Assembly: GCF_039962115.1 (NCBI RefSeq)
Contig: NZ_JAMPKJ010000024.1
Coordinates: forward strand, 1 to 64,000
DNA from: Funiculus sociatus GB2-C1
Lineage (GTDB): Bacteria > Cyanobacteriota > Cyanobacteriia > Cyanobacteriales > FACHB-T130
DNA length: 64,000 nucleotides
Reading direction: 5' to 3'
Below are positions 24,551 through 33,193 of the stretch, piece by piece (within the stretch, counting starts at the first letter, position 1; each line of letters opens with the position of its first letter). The translations under genes and the position numbers were made by a program. The notes beneath the pieces are model-generated. The model worked only from the letters and a program-made list of their open reading frames with translations, did no database searches and was not told the origin of the DNA.

Positions 24551-25301
24551 TACTTCCCTCCTACAAAATCAGTTGAATTACCTGGCCCAAATTTGCCTTG
24601 CCAAGAAAATTTGGACGGAGATGCCCATTTTTTCACTTCAAGAACTATTTTTTACCCTTGCATCCATAAGCATAGGGAAGTGAGGCTCCCTTGACAATAT
24701 AAATTAGTATGATATTTTCAGATTAAAAGGTTTAAAAAAACTTAACAATAGACTAAATAAGGGATCTGCTTAGTAGAAGTTCATCAGTTTCTGGAATGCT
24801 TAGTTATGTTTTATAATTTCTTCATAACTTTTACATAGACTACAATAATACCACCTATAACCCGCCCCGATTGGGTAAGAGCGACCAAATTTAAAAGCTT
24901 GACAGGGAGCGCTCGTTGTGAGCCGCCCAGCGCAGCCACGCCGCGAGAGCGATCGCACGATCCGCCTGCCAAACCTAGAAGCTGATAACCTGCCAAATTC
25001 AAGCTATAAGTTTTTTAAATAGAGCTTATAAACTTAGGTTTGATAGCCACGGATGCTGAGACTTTTACAATCTCTAAGGAGATATTTTTAGGAGATTTGG
25101 AGTTGTTTAGTGTTAACGTACAACCAATTAAAGGCAACAGCGATAAAAAAATAATCTAGCAAAGATTAATTTTGAGAGGTGCAAAATTCTAAAACCTCGC
25201 TAAAGGTTCATAGTTAATGGTGCATGATAATGTTTGTGCTGCACAATAAACAATGAACAATTTTAAGTAAATTGATGTTGAAATAGCAAAGGCTTTTTTC
25301 T
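24551..25301. promoter_or_regulatory. Divergent control region between ccmK2 and ndhF3
   Basis: About 750 bases without a credible gene (the minus-strand ORF at 24811-25002 is unsupported). It must hold promoters for both the carboxysome operon and the inducible CO2-uptake operon. An inverted repeat TATAAG-N14-CTTATA at 25005-25030 is the most symmetrical site and a candidate for LysR (NdhR/CmpR) binding. AT-rich tracts at 24700-24750 and 25060-25150 may be promoter parts. No site is proven. Confidence 0.45.
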
Positions 25302-27161
25302 ATGACAGAGTTTCTCACCCAGACAAGTTGGTGGGTGCCTTTTTATAGCTTAATGGGTGCCGTTTTGACCTTACCCTGGTCTACAGGCATCATCCGGCGC
25401 ACAGGCCCCAGACCAGCGGCTTACTTTAATGTGTTAATGACTGTCTTGGCGTTTCTTCATGGCACAGTTGTCTTTAGATCCACCTGGAACCAAGAGCCGA
25501 TAAAGTTAGTTTTCCACTGGCTGCAAGTTGTAGATTTAGACCTGACATTTTCCGTAGATATCTCAGCAGTGAGTGTTGGGGCAATGGAATTGATAACTGG
25601 TTTAAGTCTTTTAGCGCAACTGTTCGCTTTGGGATATATGGAGAAAGATTGGGGATTGGCTCGCTTCTTTGCCCTGATGGGATTTTTTGAAGGAGCGATG
25701 ACTGGCTTGGCGATTAGCGATTCATTATTGCTTAGCTATTGCCTTTTGGAAGTCCTCACCCTTTCGACATATTTACTTGTGGGGTTCTGGTATGCACAGC
25801 CCTTGGTAATAACGGCAGCAAGAGATGCTTTTTTAACTAAGCGGGTGGGAGACATCTTGCTGCTGATGGGAGTGGTGGCGCTAGCGACTTTATCGGGAAC
25901 CTTGGATTTTCCCGATTTGTATGAGTGGGCAGAAACTGCCACCTTGTCACCACTGACGGCAACTTTGTTAGGTTTGGCTTTGATTGCTGGCCCTACCGGA
26001 AAATGCGCCCAATTTCCGCTGCACCTTTGGCTGGATGAAGCGATGGAAGGGCCTAATCCAGCTTCCATCTTGCGGAACTCGGTGGTGGTAGCTTGCGGCG
26101 CATATGTGCTGATTAAACTCCAGCCTGTGTTAATTCTTTCGCCTGTGGCTTCAAGCGCATTGGTAGTAATTGGGACGGTAACAGCGATAGGTGCTTGTTT
26201 GGTAGCGATCGCTCAAATTGACATTAAACGCGCCTTGTCCCATTCCACCAGCGCTTACTTGGGTTTAGTATTTATCGCCGTCGGAACGCAATGGACGGGT
26301 TTCGCTTTGATGTTGTTATTTGCTCACGCGATCGCCAAAGCTCTCTTATTCATGAGCATTGGCTGTGTGATCTTGACAACTAACAGCCAAAACCTCACAG
26401 AAATGGGCGGTCTTTGGTCGCGGATGCCAGCTACCACCACCGCCTTTGTCGTCGGTAGCGCTGGATTAATTGGACTACTCCCACTGGGCGGATTTTGGGC
26501 ATTGCGCCTGGGAATGGATGACTTTTGGACACACCAACCCTGGCTGGTGACAGTATTGCTGATAGTTAATGGCTTGACAGCATTAAATTTAACCCGCGTG
26601 TTTCGTCTGATTTTCTTGGGTGAACCCCAACCGAAGGCGAAAAGAGCGCCAGAAGTGCCTTGGACTATGGCTGTGCCAATGGTGAGTTTGATAGTGTTAA
26701 CTCTCCTAGTACCATTGATGATGCAAAGCTTGTCACTGTTGCCTGATTGGGAGTACCTGAACAAACCAGCCCTATTGCTAGTGATGATATCTGGCTTAAT
26801 CGGCTGTAGCTTCGGAGCAGTTATTTATCTGCCGAGAAATTGGTCTAGATCGATTCGGGTTCCCTTCCGATTTCTCCAAGACTTGTTCGCCTACGACTTT
26901 TACATCGACCGACTTTACCGCCTGAGTGTAGTTTTTGCTGTCGATCGGCTTTCCCGGTTAAATGCTTGGATTGATCGCTACGTGGTAGATGGACTGGTTA
27001 ACCTGGTTGGTGTTGCTACCATTTTCAGCGGGCAAAGCTTGAAATACAACGTTTCCGGTCAGTCCCAGTTTTATTTACTAACTATCCTCCTGGGTTTAAG
27101 CGGTTTAACAATTCTGATGCTCTGGCCAATTTTAACTTTGTTAAGCGCTGAAATTTTTTAA
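25302..27161 (+). CDS. ndhF3: NDH-1MS subunit NdhF3 (CO2 uptake)
   Basis: A 619-residue, roughly 16-helix antiporter-like subunit of the low-CO2-inducible NDH-1MS complex in the thylakoid membrane, which powers CO2 hydration by CupA. The Proton_antipo core is clear: LLEVLTLSTYLLVGFW, GPTGKCAQFPLHLWLDEAMEGPNPASILRNS, HSTSAYLGLVFIAVG and HAIAKALLFM. Length and the DLDLTFSVDISAVSVG start region match the F3/F4 type rather than respiratory NdhF1. It is the first gene of ndhF3-ndhD3-cupA, 91 bases ahead of ndhD3, and divergent from the ccm operon. Confidence 0.93.
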   Translation: MTEFLTQTSWWVPFYSLMGAVLTLPWSTGIIRRTGPRPAAYFNVLMTVLAFLHGTVVFRSTWNQEPIKLVFHWLQVVDLDLTFSVDISAVSVGAMELITGLSLLAQLFALGYMEKDWGLARFFALMGFFEGAMTGLAISDSLLLSYCLLEVLTLSTYLLVGFWYAQPLVITAARDAFLTKRVGDILLLMGVVALATLSGTLDFPDLYEWAETATLSPLTATLLGLALIAGPTGKCAQFPLHLWLDEAMEGPNPASILRNSVVVACGAYVLIKLQPVLILSPVASSALVVIGTVTAIGACLVAIAQIDIKRALSHSTSAYLGLVFIAVGTQWTGFALMLLFAHAIAKALLFMSIGCVILTTNSQNLTEMGGLWSRMPATTTAFVVGSAGLIGLLPLGGFWALRLGMDDFWTHQPWLVTVLLIVNGLTALNLTRVFRLIFLGEPQPKAKRAPEVPWTMAVPMVSLIVLTLLVPLMMQSLSLLPDWEYLNKPALLLVMISGLIGCSFGAVIYLPRNWSRSIRVPFRFLQDLFAYDFYIDRLYRLSVVFAVDRLSRLNAWIDRYVVDGLVNLVGVATIFSGQSLKYNVSGQSQFYLLTILLGLSGLTILMLWPILTLLSAEIF

Positions 27162-27220
27162 TTTGCCATACAAGAGTTAGAAATTAGGAATTAAGAACTT
27201 CTAACTCTTAACTTTCTCCC

Positions 27221-27250
27221 CAGTCCCCAGTCCCTAGTCCCTAATCCCTA
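27221..27250. repeat. Heptanucleotide tandem repeat (CCCCAGT type)
   Basis: About four units of a 7-base motif (CCCCAGT, CCCCAGT, CCCTAGT, CCCTAAT) immediately before the ndhD3 start codon. Such short tandemly repeated sequences are common in filamentous cyanobacteria. It occupies the place where a ribosome-binding site would be expected. Confidence 0.75.
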
Positions 27251-27252
27251 TC

Positions 27253-28740
27253 ATGCTTAGTGCTTTAATTTGGTTGCCTGTATTAGGCGCTCTCATAGTT
27301 GGGTTTTGGCCCCAGCTCACCGCCCAAGTTGCCCGTCGAGTGTCGTTGGTGGTTATGGGTGGCGTTTTAATTTGGTCTATTCTACTGGTGAGTCAGTTTC
27401 AACCAGAGGATGGACTCCTACAGTTTTCTGAGTTCATTCTTTGGATTGATACATTAGGTTTGACCTATCATCTTGGTGTGGATGGTTTGTCTTTGCCTTT
27501 ACTGGTTTTAAATAGTCTTTTAACACTAATTGCCCTCTACAGCACTGATGATTCTATCAACAGACCACGGTTTTATTACTCTTTGATTTTGCTTTTAAAT
27601 GCCGGAGTTTCAGGGGCATTTTTGGCGCAGGATTTGCTGCTGTTTTTCCTGTTTTATGAGGTGGAACTGATTCCGCTGTATCTGTTGATTGCTATTTGGG
27701 GAGGAGAAAAGCGCAGCTACGCAGCAACAAAATTTCTGATTTATACCGCAGTTTCGGGAATTTTGCTCCTCGCATCTTTCTTTGGGCTGGTTTTGCTCAG
27801 CGGGGGAACTACATTTGAGTTTGAAAAATTGTATGCCTTGTCCTTACCTTTAGGCACACAACTACTACTGCTGTCTGGAATTTTGATAGGCTTTGGTATT
27901 AAGATACCTTTAGTGCCATTCCATACGTGGTTGCCAGATGCCCACGTAGAAGCATCAACCCCAGTTTCAGTGCTGTTAGCGGGAGTGCTGTTGAAGTTGG
28001 GAACATACGGGTTGCTACGTTTTGGCTTAGGGTTGTTCCCCCAGGCTTGGGCGTATCTGGCTCCCTGGCTGGCTACTTGGGCGGCGGTGAGCGTACTGTA
28101 TGGTGCCTTCACAGCGATCGCGCAAACAGATATGAAAAAAATGGTCGCCTATAGCTCAATCGCTCATATGGGCTACATTCTTTTAGCAGCAGCAGCAGCA
28201 ACTCCCGTAAGCATTTTGGCAGCTGTCTTCCAAATGATCAGCCACGGCTTAATTTCCGCACTGCTGTTTCTCCTTGTCGGTGTCGTTTACAAAAAAACTG
28301 GCAGCCGCGATTTAGATGTCCTCAAAGGTTTACTCAACCCAGAACGCGGCTTGCCCCTAATTGGTAGTCTAATGGTATTGGGGGTGATGGCTAGCTCTGG
28401 TATTCCCGGTATGGTGGGCTTTATTTCCGAATTTTTGGTATTTCGGGGCAGTTTTCCAGTATTTCCCGTTCAAACCCTGTTGTGCATGGTGGGTACAGGT
28501 TTAACAGCAGTGTACTTCTTGCTGCTGGTTAACCGCACCTTCTTTGGACGCCTTTCCGAACGAGTGATGAATTTGCCACCAGTAGAGTGGAGCGATCGCT
28601 ATCCGTCTATATTTTTAGCTATCCTGATCGTCATTCTGGGAATCTCTCCCAACTGGGTAGCGCGTTGGAGTGAAACCACGACAACAGCAATGATTACACG
28701 ACCAGCGATCGCGCAAATTTCTTCTGTTAATAGTCATTAG
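27253..28740 (+). CDS. ndhD3: NDH-1MS subunit NdhD3
   Basis: A 495-residue, about 14-helix antiporter-like subunit partnering NdhF3 in the inducible CO2-uptake complex. Key segments: YEVELIPLYLLIAIWGG (with the conserved helix-5 Glu), FGIKIPLVPFHTWLPDAHVEASTPVSVLLAGVLLKLGTYG, and MKKMVAYSSIAHMGYI. The absence of frame problems and the operon position identify it as the D3 rather than the D1 copy. No ordinary ribosome-binding site is obvious because a heptad repeat runs up to the ATG. Confidence 0.93.
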   Translation: MLSALIWLPVLGALIVGFWPQLTAQVARRVSLVVMGGVLIWSILLVSQFQPEDGLLQFSEFILWIDTLGLTYHLGVDGLSLPLLVLNSLLTLIALYSTDDSINRPRFYYSLILLLNAGVSGAFLAQDLLLFFLFYEVELIPLYLLIAIWGGEKRSYAATKFLIYTAVSGILLLASFFGLVLLSGGTTFEFEKLYALSLPLGTQLLLLSGILIGFGIKIPLVPFHTWLPDAHVEASTPVSVLLAGVLLKLGTYGLLRFGLGLFPQAWAYLAPWLATWAAVSVLYGAFTAIAQTDMKKMVAYSSIAHMGYILLAAAAATPVSILAAVFQMISHGLISALLFLLVGVVYKKTGSRDLDVLKGLLNPERGLPLIGSLMVLGVMASSGIPGMVGFISEFLVFRGSFPVFPVQTLLCMVGTGLTAVYFLLLVNRTFFGRLSERVMNLPPVEWSDRYPSIFLAILIVILGISPNWVARWSETTTTAMITRPAIAQISSVNSH

Positions 28741-28812
28741 TCGCTTGCTATCTTTTAATGGCTAATTGTTAACCGTAATAAACAAAATATCACTTAGCCA
28801 TACACAAGATAG

Positions 28813-28847
28813 CTAATGACTAATGACTAATGGCTAATGACTAAGGA
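28813..28847. repeat. Heptanucleotide tandem repeat (CTAATGA type)
   Basis: Five consecutive 7-base units (CTAATGA, CTAATGA, CTAATGG, CTAATGA, CTAAGGA) just before cupA. The last unit provides the AAGGAG of the cupA ribosome-binding site. Confidence 0.75.
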
Positions 28848-28856
28848 GTACCAGCA

Positions 28857-29987
28857 ATGATCGGCACCACATTAAAATCTTCAAATCACCCTCTGGCAGA
28901 GTACATTAACCGACTAATGAATGGGGGTGCCTTACTACCCGACACACCAGAAAATGTGATGGAAGTTGTAGGGATTCTCAAAAGTTATGGAATAGTTTTA
29001 GATGCTTATTCTAAAAATCTCATCTACATCGCTGAACATCAATTTTTAGTGCTTTTTCCCTTTTTTAAATACTTCAATGGCGACATTTCTCTAAAAAAAT
29101 TGCTGCGCCACTGGTGGCACGACCGGATTAATTATGAGTACGCTGAATACTGCATGAGGGGAATGCTGTGGCACGGTGGCGGCGGTTTAGATACTTACCT
29201 GGATTCTCCAGAATTTAAAGCCCGAATAGAGCCCGCAATCCAAGCAGCAATTAAACACAACTTCCTTATCCAAGGACTCAATAGCCTATTTCCAGAATTC
29301 TTGCCAGAACAGGTGCGAACCTTGACTTATTACAGTGGGCTGGGGCAATTCTGGCGGGTGATGAGCGATATGTTTATCGAGTTATCTGACAGATACGATA
29401 GCGGAGAAATTAAATCAATTCCCGACGTGGTAGAACATATCCGCGCCGGATTAGTTGCAGCTGCTAACTTGCCGATTACATATGCCGTGCCAATTAAAGG
29501 ACAGGTGTATGAAATAATTCCCAAAGAAGTCGGTTTAACTTTTCTAGCAGATACAGCAATACCCTACGTAGAAGCGATTTTCTTCCGGGGAACGCCTTTT
29601 CAAGGTACAGTTTCTTTTAATGCTCAGGCACAGCAAATTTCCCCAGACCAAAGTAGATTTGATTATGGCGCTTTGTATGCCGATCCGTTACCGATTGGCG
29701 GTGCTGGAATTCCACCAACTTTGCTGATGCAAGATATGCGGCACTTCTTGCCAGACTATATGCATGATATCTACCGCCGCAGCCGTCGAGGAGAAGATGA
29801 TTTGCGGGTACAAATTTGCATCAGTTTTCAAAAGTCAATGTTCTGCGTAACAACCGCTACCATGTTTGGATTGGCACCCTACCCTATCGATTCCACTGAT
29901 AAAGATCAGCAGCAAGCAAATCGGGCTTATTTTGCAAATTGGATGGATCGATTCCTCAACTCTCGCTTGACTGATGTTAATAACTAG
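28857..29987 (+). CDS. cupA: CO2-hydration protein CupA (ChpY)
   Basis: A 376-residue soluble subunit that binds NDH-1MS and converts CO2 to bicarbonate. The sequence shows the family's conserved blocks: FPFFKYFNGDISLKKLLRHWWHDRINYEYAEYCMRGMLWHGGGGLD, then RTLTYYSGLGQFWRVMSDMF, and MQDMRHFLPDYMHDIYRRSRRGEDDL. Several His and Cys suited to metal binding lie in the first and last of these. Length is slightly below the Synechocystis protein's roughly 430 residues but with no internal gap obvious. It ends the ndhF3-ndhD3-cupA operon. The small partner CupS is not encoded next to it. Confidence 0.92.
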   Translation: MIGTTLKSSNHPLAEYINRLMNGGALLPDTPENVMEVVGILKSYGIVLDAYSKNLIYIAEHQFLVLFPFFKYFNGDISLKKLLRHWWHDRINYEYAEYCMRGMLWHGGGGLDTYLDSPEFKARIEPAIQAAIKHNFLIQGLNSLFPEFLPEQVRTLTYYSGLGQFWRVMSDMFIELSDRYDSGEIKSIPDVVEHIRAGLVAAANLPITYAVPIKGQVYEIIPKEVGLTFLADTAIPYVEAIFFRGTPFQGTVSFNAQAQQISPDQSRFDYGALYADPLPIGGAGIPPTLLMQDMRHFLPDYMHDIYRRSRRGEDDLRVQICISFQKSMFCVTTATMFGLAPYPIDSTDKDQQQANRAYFANWMDRFLNSRLTDVNN

Positions 29988-30040
29988 GGCATCGGTATAG
30001 TATTCAAAATTGGGGCTAAAAAACCCGGTTTCTTTCCTCG

Positions 30041-30061
30041 TTCCCAGTCAGAGACTGGGAA
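30041..30061. repeat. Palindrome after cupA (TTCCCAGTC type)
   Basis: A perfect 9-bp inverted repeat TTCCCAGTC-AGA-GACTGGGAA, about 55 bases after the cupA stop; a related element (GAGTCTCTGACTGGAA) lies about 95 bases further on. It may terminate the CO2-uptake operon and belongs to a dispersed repeat family. The remainder of 29988-30190 holds nothing else recognisable. Confidence 0.55.
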
Positions 30062-30190
30062 TGCTATTGATGAGGCTCTGCTTCAAAATATGCCTGGGAT
30101 TTCTTGGCTATTGGAGGAGGCACCTTCGTTTAATTGTTCCGAGTCTCTGACTGGAAGGATAATTTTAAATTTTTAATGGCTTATTAGCCT

Positions 30191-30664
30191 TTAGAGCATT
30201 TTTTCCATGAATACAGTGCAGAAACCATCGTTGTATCGCTCGATAAAATAAAAGCCGAGCCGCTTGTAGAGCTTCAGGGCTTGTGCTTGTTTTTCTTTAT
30301 CAGTGGTATCAAGTCTGACTCTCTTGTAACCTGTTTTCCGAGCAAAATCTAAGAGCATCTGGGCCATTTTCATCCCCAGCCCTCGTCCTCGGTAATCTTT
30401 GAGAAACCACATCCTCTTCAGTTCGCAGATGTCGTCATTCAAACGCCGGATAGCTCCGCTTCCCACAACCCTGCCATCATCGATAAGCACTAAAAACGTG
30501 CCGTTATTGTCGAAGTAGTGCGATCGCATATCATCTATGTCAGACATGGCATCGTAACGCGCGATCGCTTCTTCAGGAAGCTGCCAGATTTCACAGGCAA
30601 CCGCAACAATTACACGCTTAACTTCTTCAACTTGGTGTGATTGTATCGGTTTGATTTCTATCAT
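30191..30664 (-). CDS. GNAT family N-acetyltransferase
   Basis: A 157-residue GNAT acetyltransferase transferring acetyl from acetyl-CoA to an unknown amine. The acetyl-CoA-binding motif A is readable: LKRMWFLKDYRGRGLGMKMAQMLLDFARKTGY contains R-G-x-G-L-G. Motif B follows as YKRLGFYFIERY. Alone on the minus strand between cupA and the insertion sequence, with no operon partner. Substrate unknown. Confidence 0.83.
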   Translation of the reverse strand: MIEIKPIQSHQVEEVKRVIVAVACEIWQLPEEAIARYDAMSDIDDMRSHYFDNNGTFLVLIDDGRVVGSGAIRRLNDDICELKRMWFLKDYRGRGLGMKMAQMLLDFARKTGYKRVRLDTTDKEKQAQALKLYKRLGFYFIERYNDGFCTVFMEKML

Positions 30665-30765
30665 CTGTTTCTCGTTGGCTGCTTACAGACTAAACTTTAA
30701 CCGGACTTACGCAGTTAATTAGTGAATGCCTGATTCTGCCGTAGGGGCATGGCAATGCCCATTGG

Positions 30766-32163
30766 TGTCAACTTAAGAAAAAGCAGCGTTTGTCAAGGGG
30801 TTGTTCAAGCTGGGGATAAGCTGAGGATCGCAGCATTGATTTGGGGCTGATGGGCAACCCTCGCAATGGCAATCCGGATTTAAGACGGGCAGTGAATGTG
30901 CCTGCCCCCAGCAATGAGGAACTCGAAGCGCGACTGCGCGACTGGCTGACTCCTGGCACATACGCCAATCTCAAAACAGTCAAGGACAAGACCCGGAAAT
31001 TGCGCGACCGGGTGCTGACTTTACCAGTGATGGTCGCCATTGTGTTGAGTCTGGTGTATCGGCAAATGAGCGGGCTGAGCGAGGTATTACGAGTCCTCGA
31101 ACAGGAGGGACTTATGTGGGCCGAAGCGCAGTCGGTCAGCAAACAAGCCCTGTCGAATCGATTGCGAACCCTGCCTGGGGCATTATTTGCCCAACTGTTC
31201 GAGCAGGTGATAGCGCCAATGCAGCAACTTTCGGCAAGCGGTGACGGTACCGCGGGCGTGGCAGCCTGTGCAGCAACGGTTTGGGGCAGTGTGGTTAGCT
31301 GATGGCTCGACCTTGGAAGCGGTTGCCAAAAGACTCGACTCGCTCCCAGCGCCAGCGTCGGGATTAGGCGGCAAGATGATGATGATCGTTGAAGCCTTTT
31401 CCCATCGCCCTGTGGCGGCATGGTACAGTGCCGATGCTCACGCGCACGACCAAAATTGGTGCGATGCGCTCATTGAGCGGTTACCCAAAGGCGGTTTACT
31501 GATTTTCGACTTAGGGTTCTTCAACTTTGTCTGGTTCGATGAGTTCACAGCAGCAGAAAAATACTTTATCACCCGTTGGCGACAGAAAACGGCTTTTAAG
31601 GCGATCCGGGTTCTCAGCCAAGGGCAGCGTCATCGCGATGAAATCCTTGAACTCGGACAGTATCGTTCTAATCCTTGCCGTTATCCGGTGCGTCGCATCT
31701 CGGTGTTGTGGGGCAAAACTTGGTAGACCTATCTCACCAATGTCCTCGACCCGAGCGAGTTGTCGCCTCAACAGATCTGTGACCTCTATCGCCAACGCTG
31801 GCGGATTGAAGAAGCGTTTCTGCTCACCAAACGATTGCTCGGTTTAGCCTATCTGTGGGTGGGTGGCAGCAATGGGGTGCAGATTCAGCTCTATGCTACT
31901 TGGATTTTTTATGCGGTGTTGACCGACCTGTGTGCCGAAGTCGCCGTTGCATTAAACAAACCCTTAGAGCGTATTTCTGTGGAAATGGTCTTTCGCAGTT
32001 TGTATCACTTTAGCCGCGCTCGCCAACAAGGACGTGCTGATGCACTGGTGCCATTTTTGGTTCAACATCATCGCTCCTTTGGTCTGGTCAAAGCCGAGCG
32101 TCAGCGACATCGACGCCTTCATGCCCAATCGCTTGACATCTGGGCTTTGACCTTAAGTTGACA
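30766..32163. mobile_element. Insertion sequence with an IS4-type transposase, inactive
   Basis: About 1.4 kb bounded by the inverted ends TGTCAACTTAAG (30766-30777) and its complement (32152-32163). The single transposase gene inside is broken twice. Outside these ends the flanks themselves are inverted repeats of each other (see repeat at 30741-32188). Only one copy is present in the window. Confidence 0.75.
30841..32161 (+). pseudogene. IS4-family transposase, frameshift plus stop codon
   Basis: Three fragments rebuild one DDE transposase of about 440 residues. Fragment 1 (30841 to about 31240) carries the N-terminal helical domain; a frameshift near 31225-31245 leads to fragment 2 with the first Asp (VWLADGSTLE) and second Asp (LLIFDLGFFNF); a TAG at 31724-31726, between KTW and TYLTN, interrupts it; fragment 3 carries the YREK-type signature LYRQRWRIEEAF with the catalytic Glu and the C-terminal region. 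Both defects must be repaired to give activity, so the element cannot move itself. Confidence 0.85.
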
Positions 32164-32269
32164 CTAATGGGCATTGCCGTGTCCCTACAGCCTGTTGACG
32201 TGCGTAAGCCCTATTTAATCTACTCCAGCTAAATATCGAGTTTTAGGCTGGGGTTTCGCTTGCGCTCAA

Positions 32270-32297
32270 AAGCCACCCCCGCGCACGGGGGTGGCTT
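32270..32297 (-). terminator. Strong GC-rich hairpin with T run on the minus strand
   Basis: A perfect 12-bp stem (AAGCCACCCCCG and its complement) with a 4-base loop; on the minus strand it is followed by TTTT. It lies about 80 bases after the stop of the Ferritin_2 gene and is a good terminator for it. Similar hairpins occur at ends of IS200/IS605-type elements, so it could also be a relic of one. Confidence 0.65.
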
Positions 32298-32377
32298 CTC
32301 AACCTACGTAAAGAGTAATTTTTGAGCGGGAAGAAAGTAACCCAATATTGGGGATGGTGATCGTTAAACTTAGGTTT

Positions 32378-33178
32378 TTATGGACGCAGAATTGGAGCTA
32401 CCAGCGCCAATACTTCATCACTTGTGGCGAAGCCATCAAAGGCTTCACCACTAAACGGAATTGGGAAACCAGTCCGATTTTCGTTGTAAATCACCTCATT
32501 TTGATTTCTAATCCAAGGTCGGATGTCGGCATTGAGCAGAGTTTGCCGCAGGTATCGGAAGCCCGCAGCGTGCCGCGCCTCTACAGTATGAATTTCTAAG
32601 GCTCCGGCTAACACAGTTTTGCCAGCTTCTCCAGCTGCCAGCAAGTTCTGTACTTGGCCTTTATAAGCTGCTACTCCCAAATCTTCAACGTATTGTCCGG
32701 CGAGTAAAAAATCTGCAAGATTAGTAAATGGATTGCGGCCTAAGATGGCGTTGTAATTGGGGTTGGCAGGAATAGTAATCGCATCTGGGTTGCCTCCCAA
32801 AGCTGTCAATACAGCGGACAAGTCAACAACGTGTTGAGCCTCATCTTGTCCATAAGATGCGATCGCATTCTTGGCTGGTTGGGGAGCGTTCGCCAAACCC
32901 CCGTTCTGGGTTGAAGCGATCGCTTTGACGTAAAAATCAGCTTCCAGCTTTTCTAGGGTTAGGGCATATTCCACCACTTGTCGGGGTGTCAGCACTGCGC
33001 CTTGAGCATAGGCAGGTGCAGCTGGAGCGATGAACACTGATAGAAATATTAAAGAAACCAGCACTACAGCTTGTACAGCGGTGGCGATGGGGCGGATGAG
33101 TCGGAGGTTAAAGCTCTTTGAGTGCATATTTTCTGTCGCCTGCTGTGCTGTTAGGTTTGAAAAGATTTTCATTGTCAA
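32378..33178 (-). CDS. Exported Ferritin_2-family protein, copy 1
   Basis: A 266-residue protein with an N-terminal signal region: basic residues, then AVVLVSLIFLSVFIAPAAPAYA ending in a plausible signal-peptidase site near residue 58. The mature part is a ferritin-like four-helix bundle (PF13668 type) with all four di-iron ligand positions: Glu in LEKLEADFY, DEAQH, VEDLGVAAY and VEARHAAG. Role unknown; such proteins are often linked to stress or iron in the periplasm. The next gene upstream is a paralogue 16 bases away, so they form an operon. Confidence 0.82.
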   Translation of the reverse strand: MTMKIFSNLTAQQATENMHSKSFNLRLIRPIATAVQAVVLVSLIFLSVFIAPAAPAYAQGAVLTPRQVVEYALTLEKLEADFYVKAIASTQNGGLANAPQPAKNAIASYGQDEAQHVVDLSAVLTALGGNPDAITIPANPNYNAILGRNPFTNLADFLLAGQYVEDLGVAAYKGQVQNLLAAGEAGKTVLAGALEIHTVEARHAAGFRYLRQTLLNADIRPWIRNQNEVIYNENRTGFPIPFSGEAFDGFATSDEVLALVAPILRP

Positions 33179-33193
33179 ATACCTCTATACATC

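Larger units (their letters stand above)
30741..32188. repeat. 37-bp outer inverted repeats around the IS
   Basis: The 37 bases 30741-30777 match the reverse complement of 32152-32188 at 34 positions. The inner 12 are the IS ends; the outer 25 are the arms of the GTAGGGGCAT palindromic repeat family also seen at 10125-10148. The simplest reading is that the IS inserted into the loop of such a palindrome. Confidence 0.7.

Noticed and set aside
24811-25002. Minus-strand 63-codon ORF in the ccmK2-ndhF3 spacer
   Set aside because: No recognisable domain; it lies in the divergent promoter region, and its composition is like that of chance ORFs.
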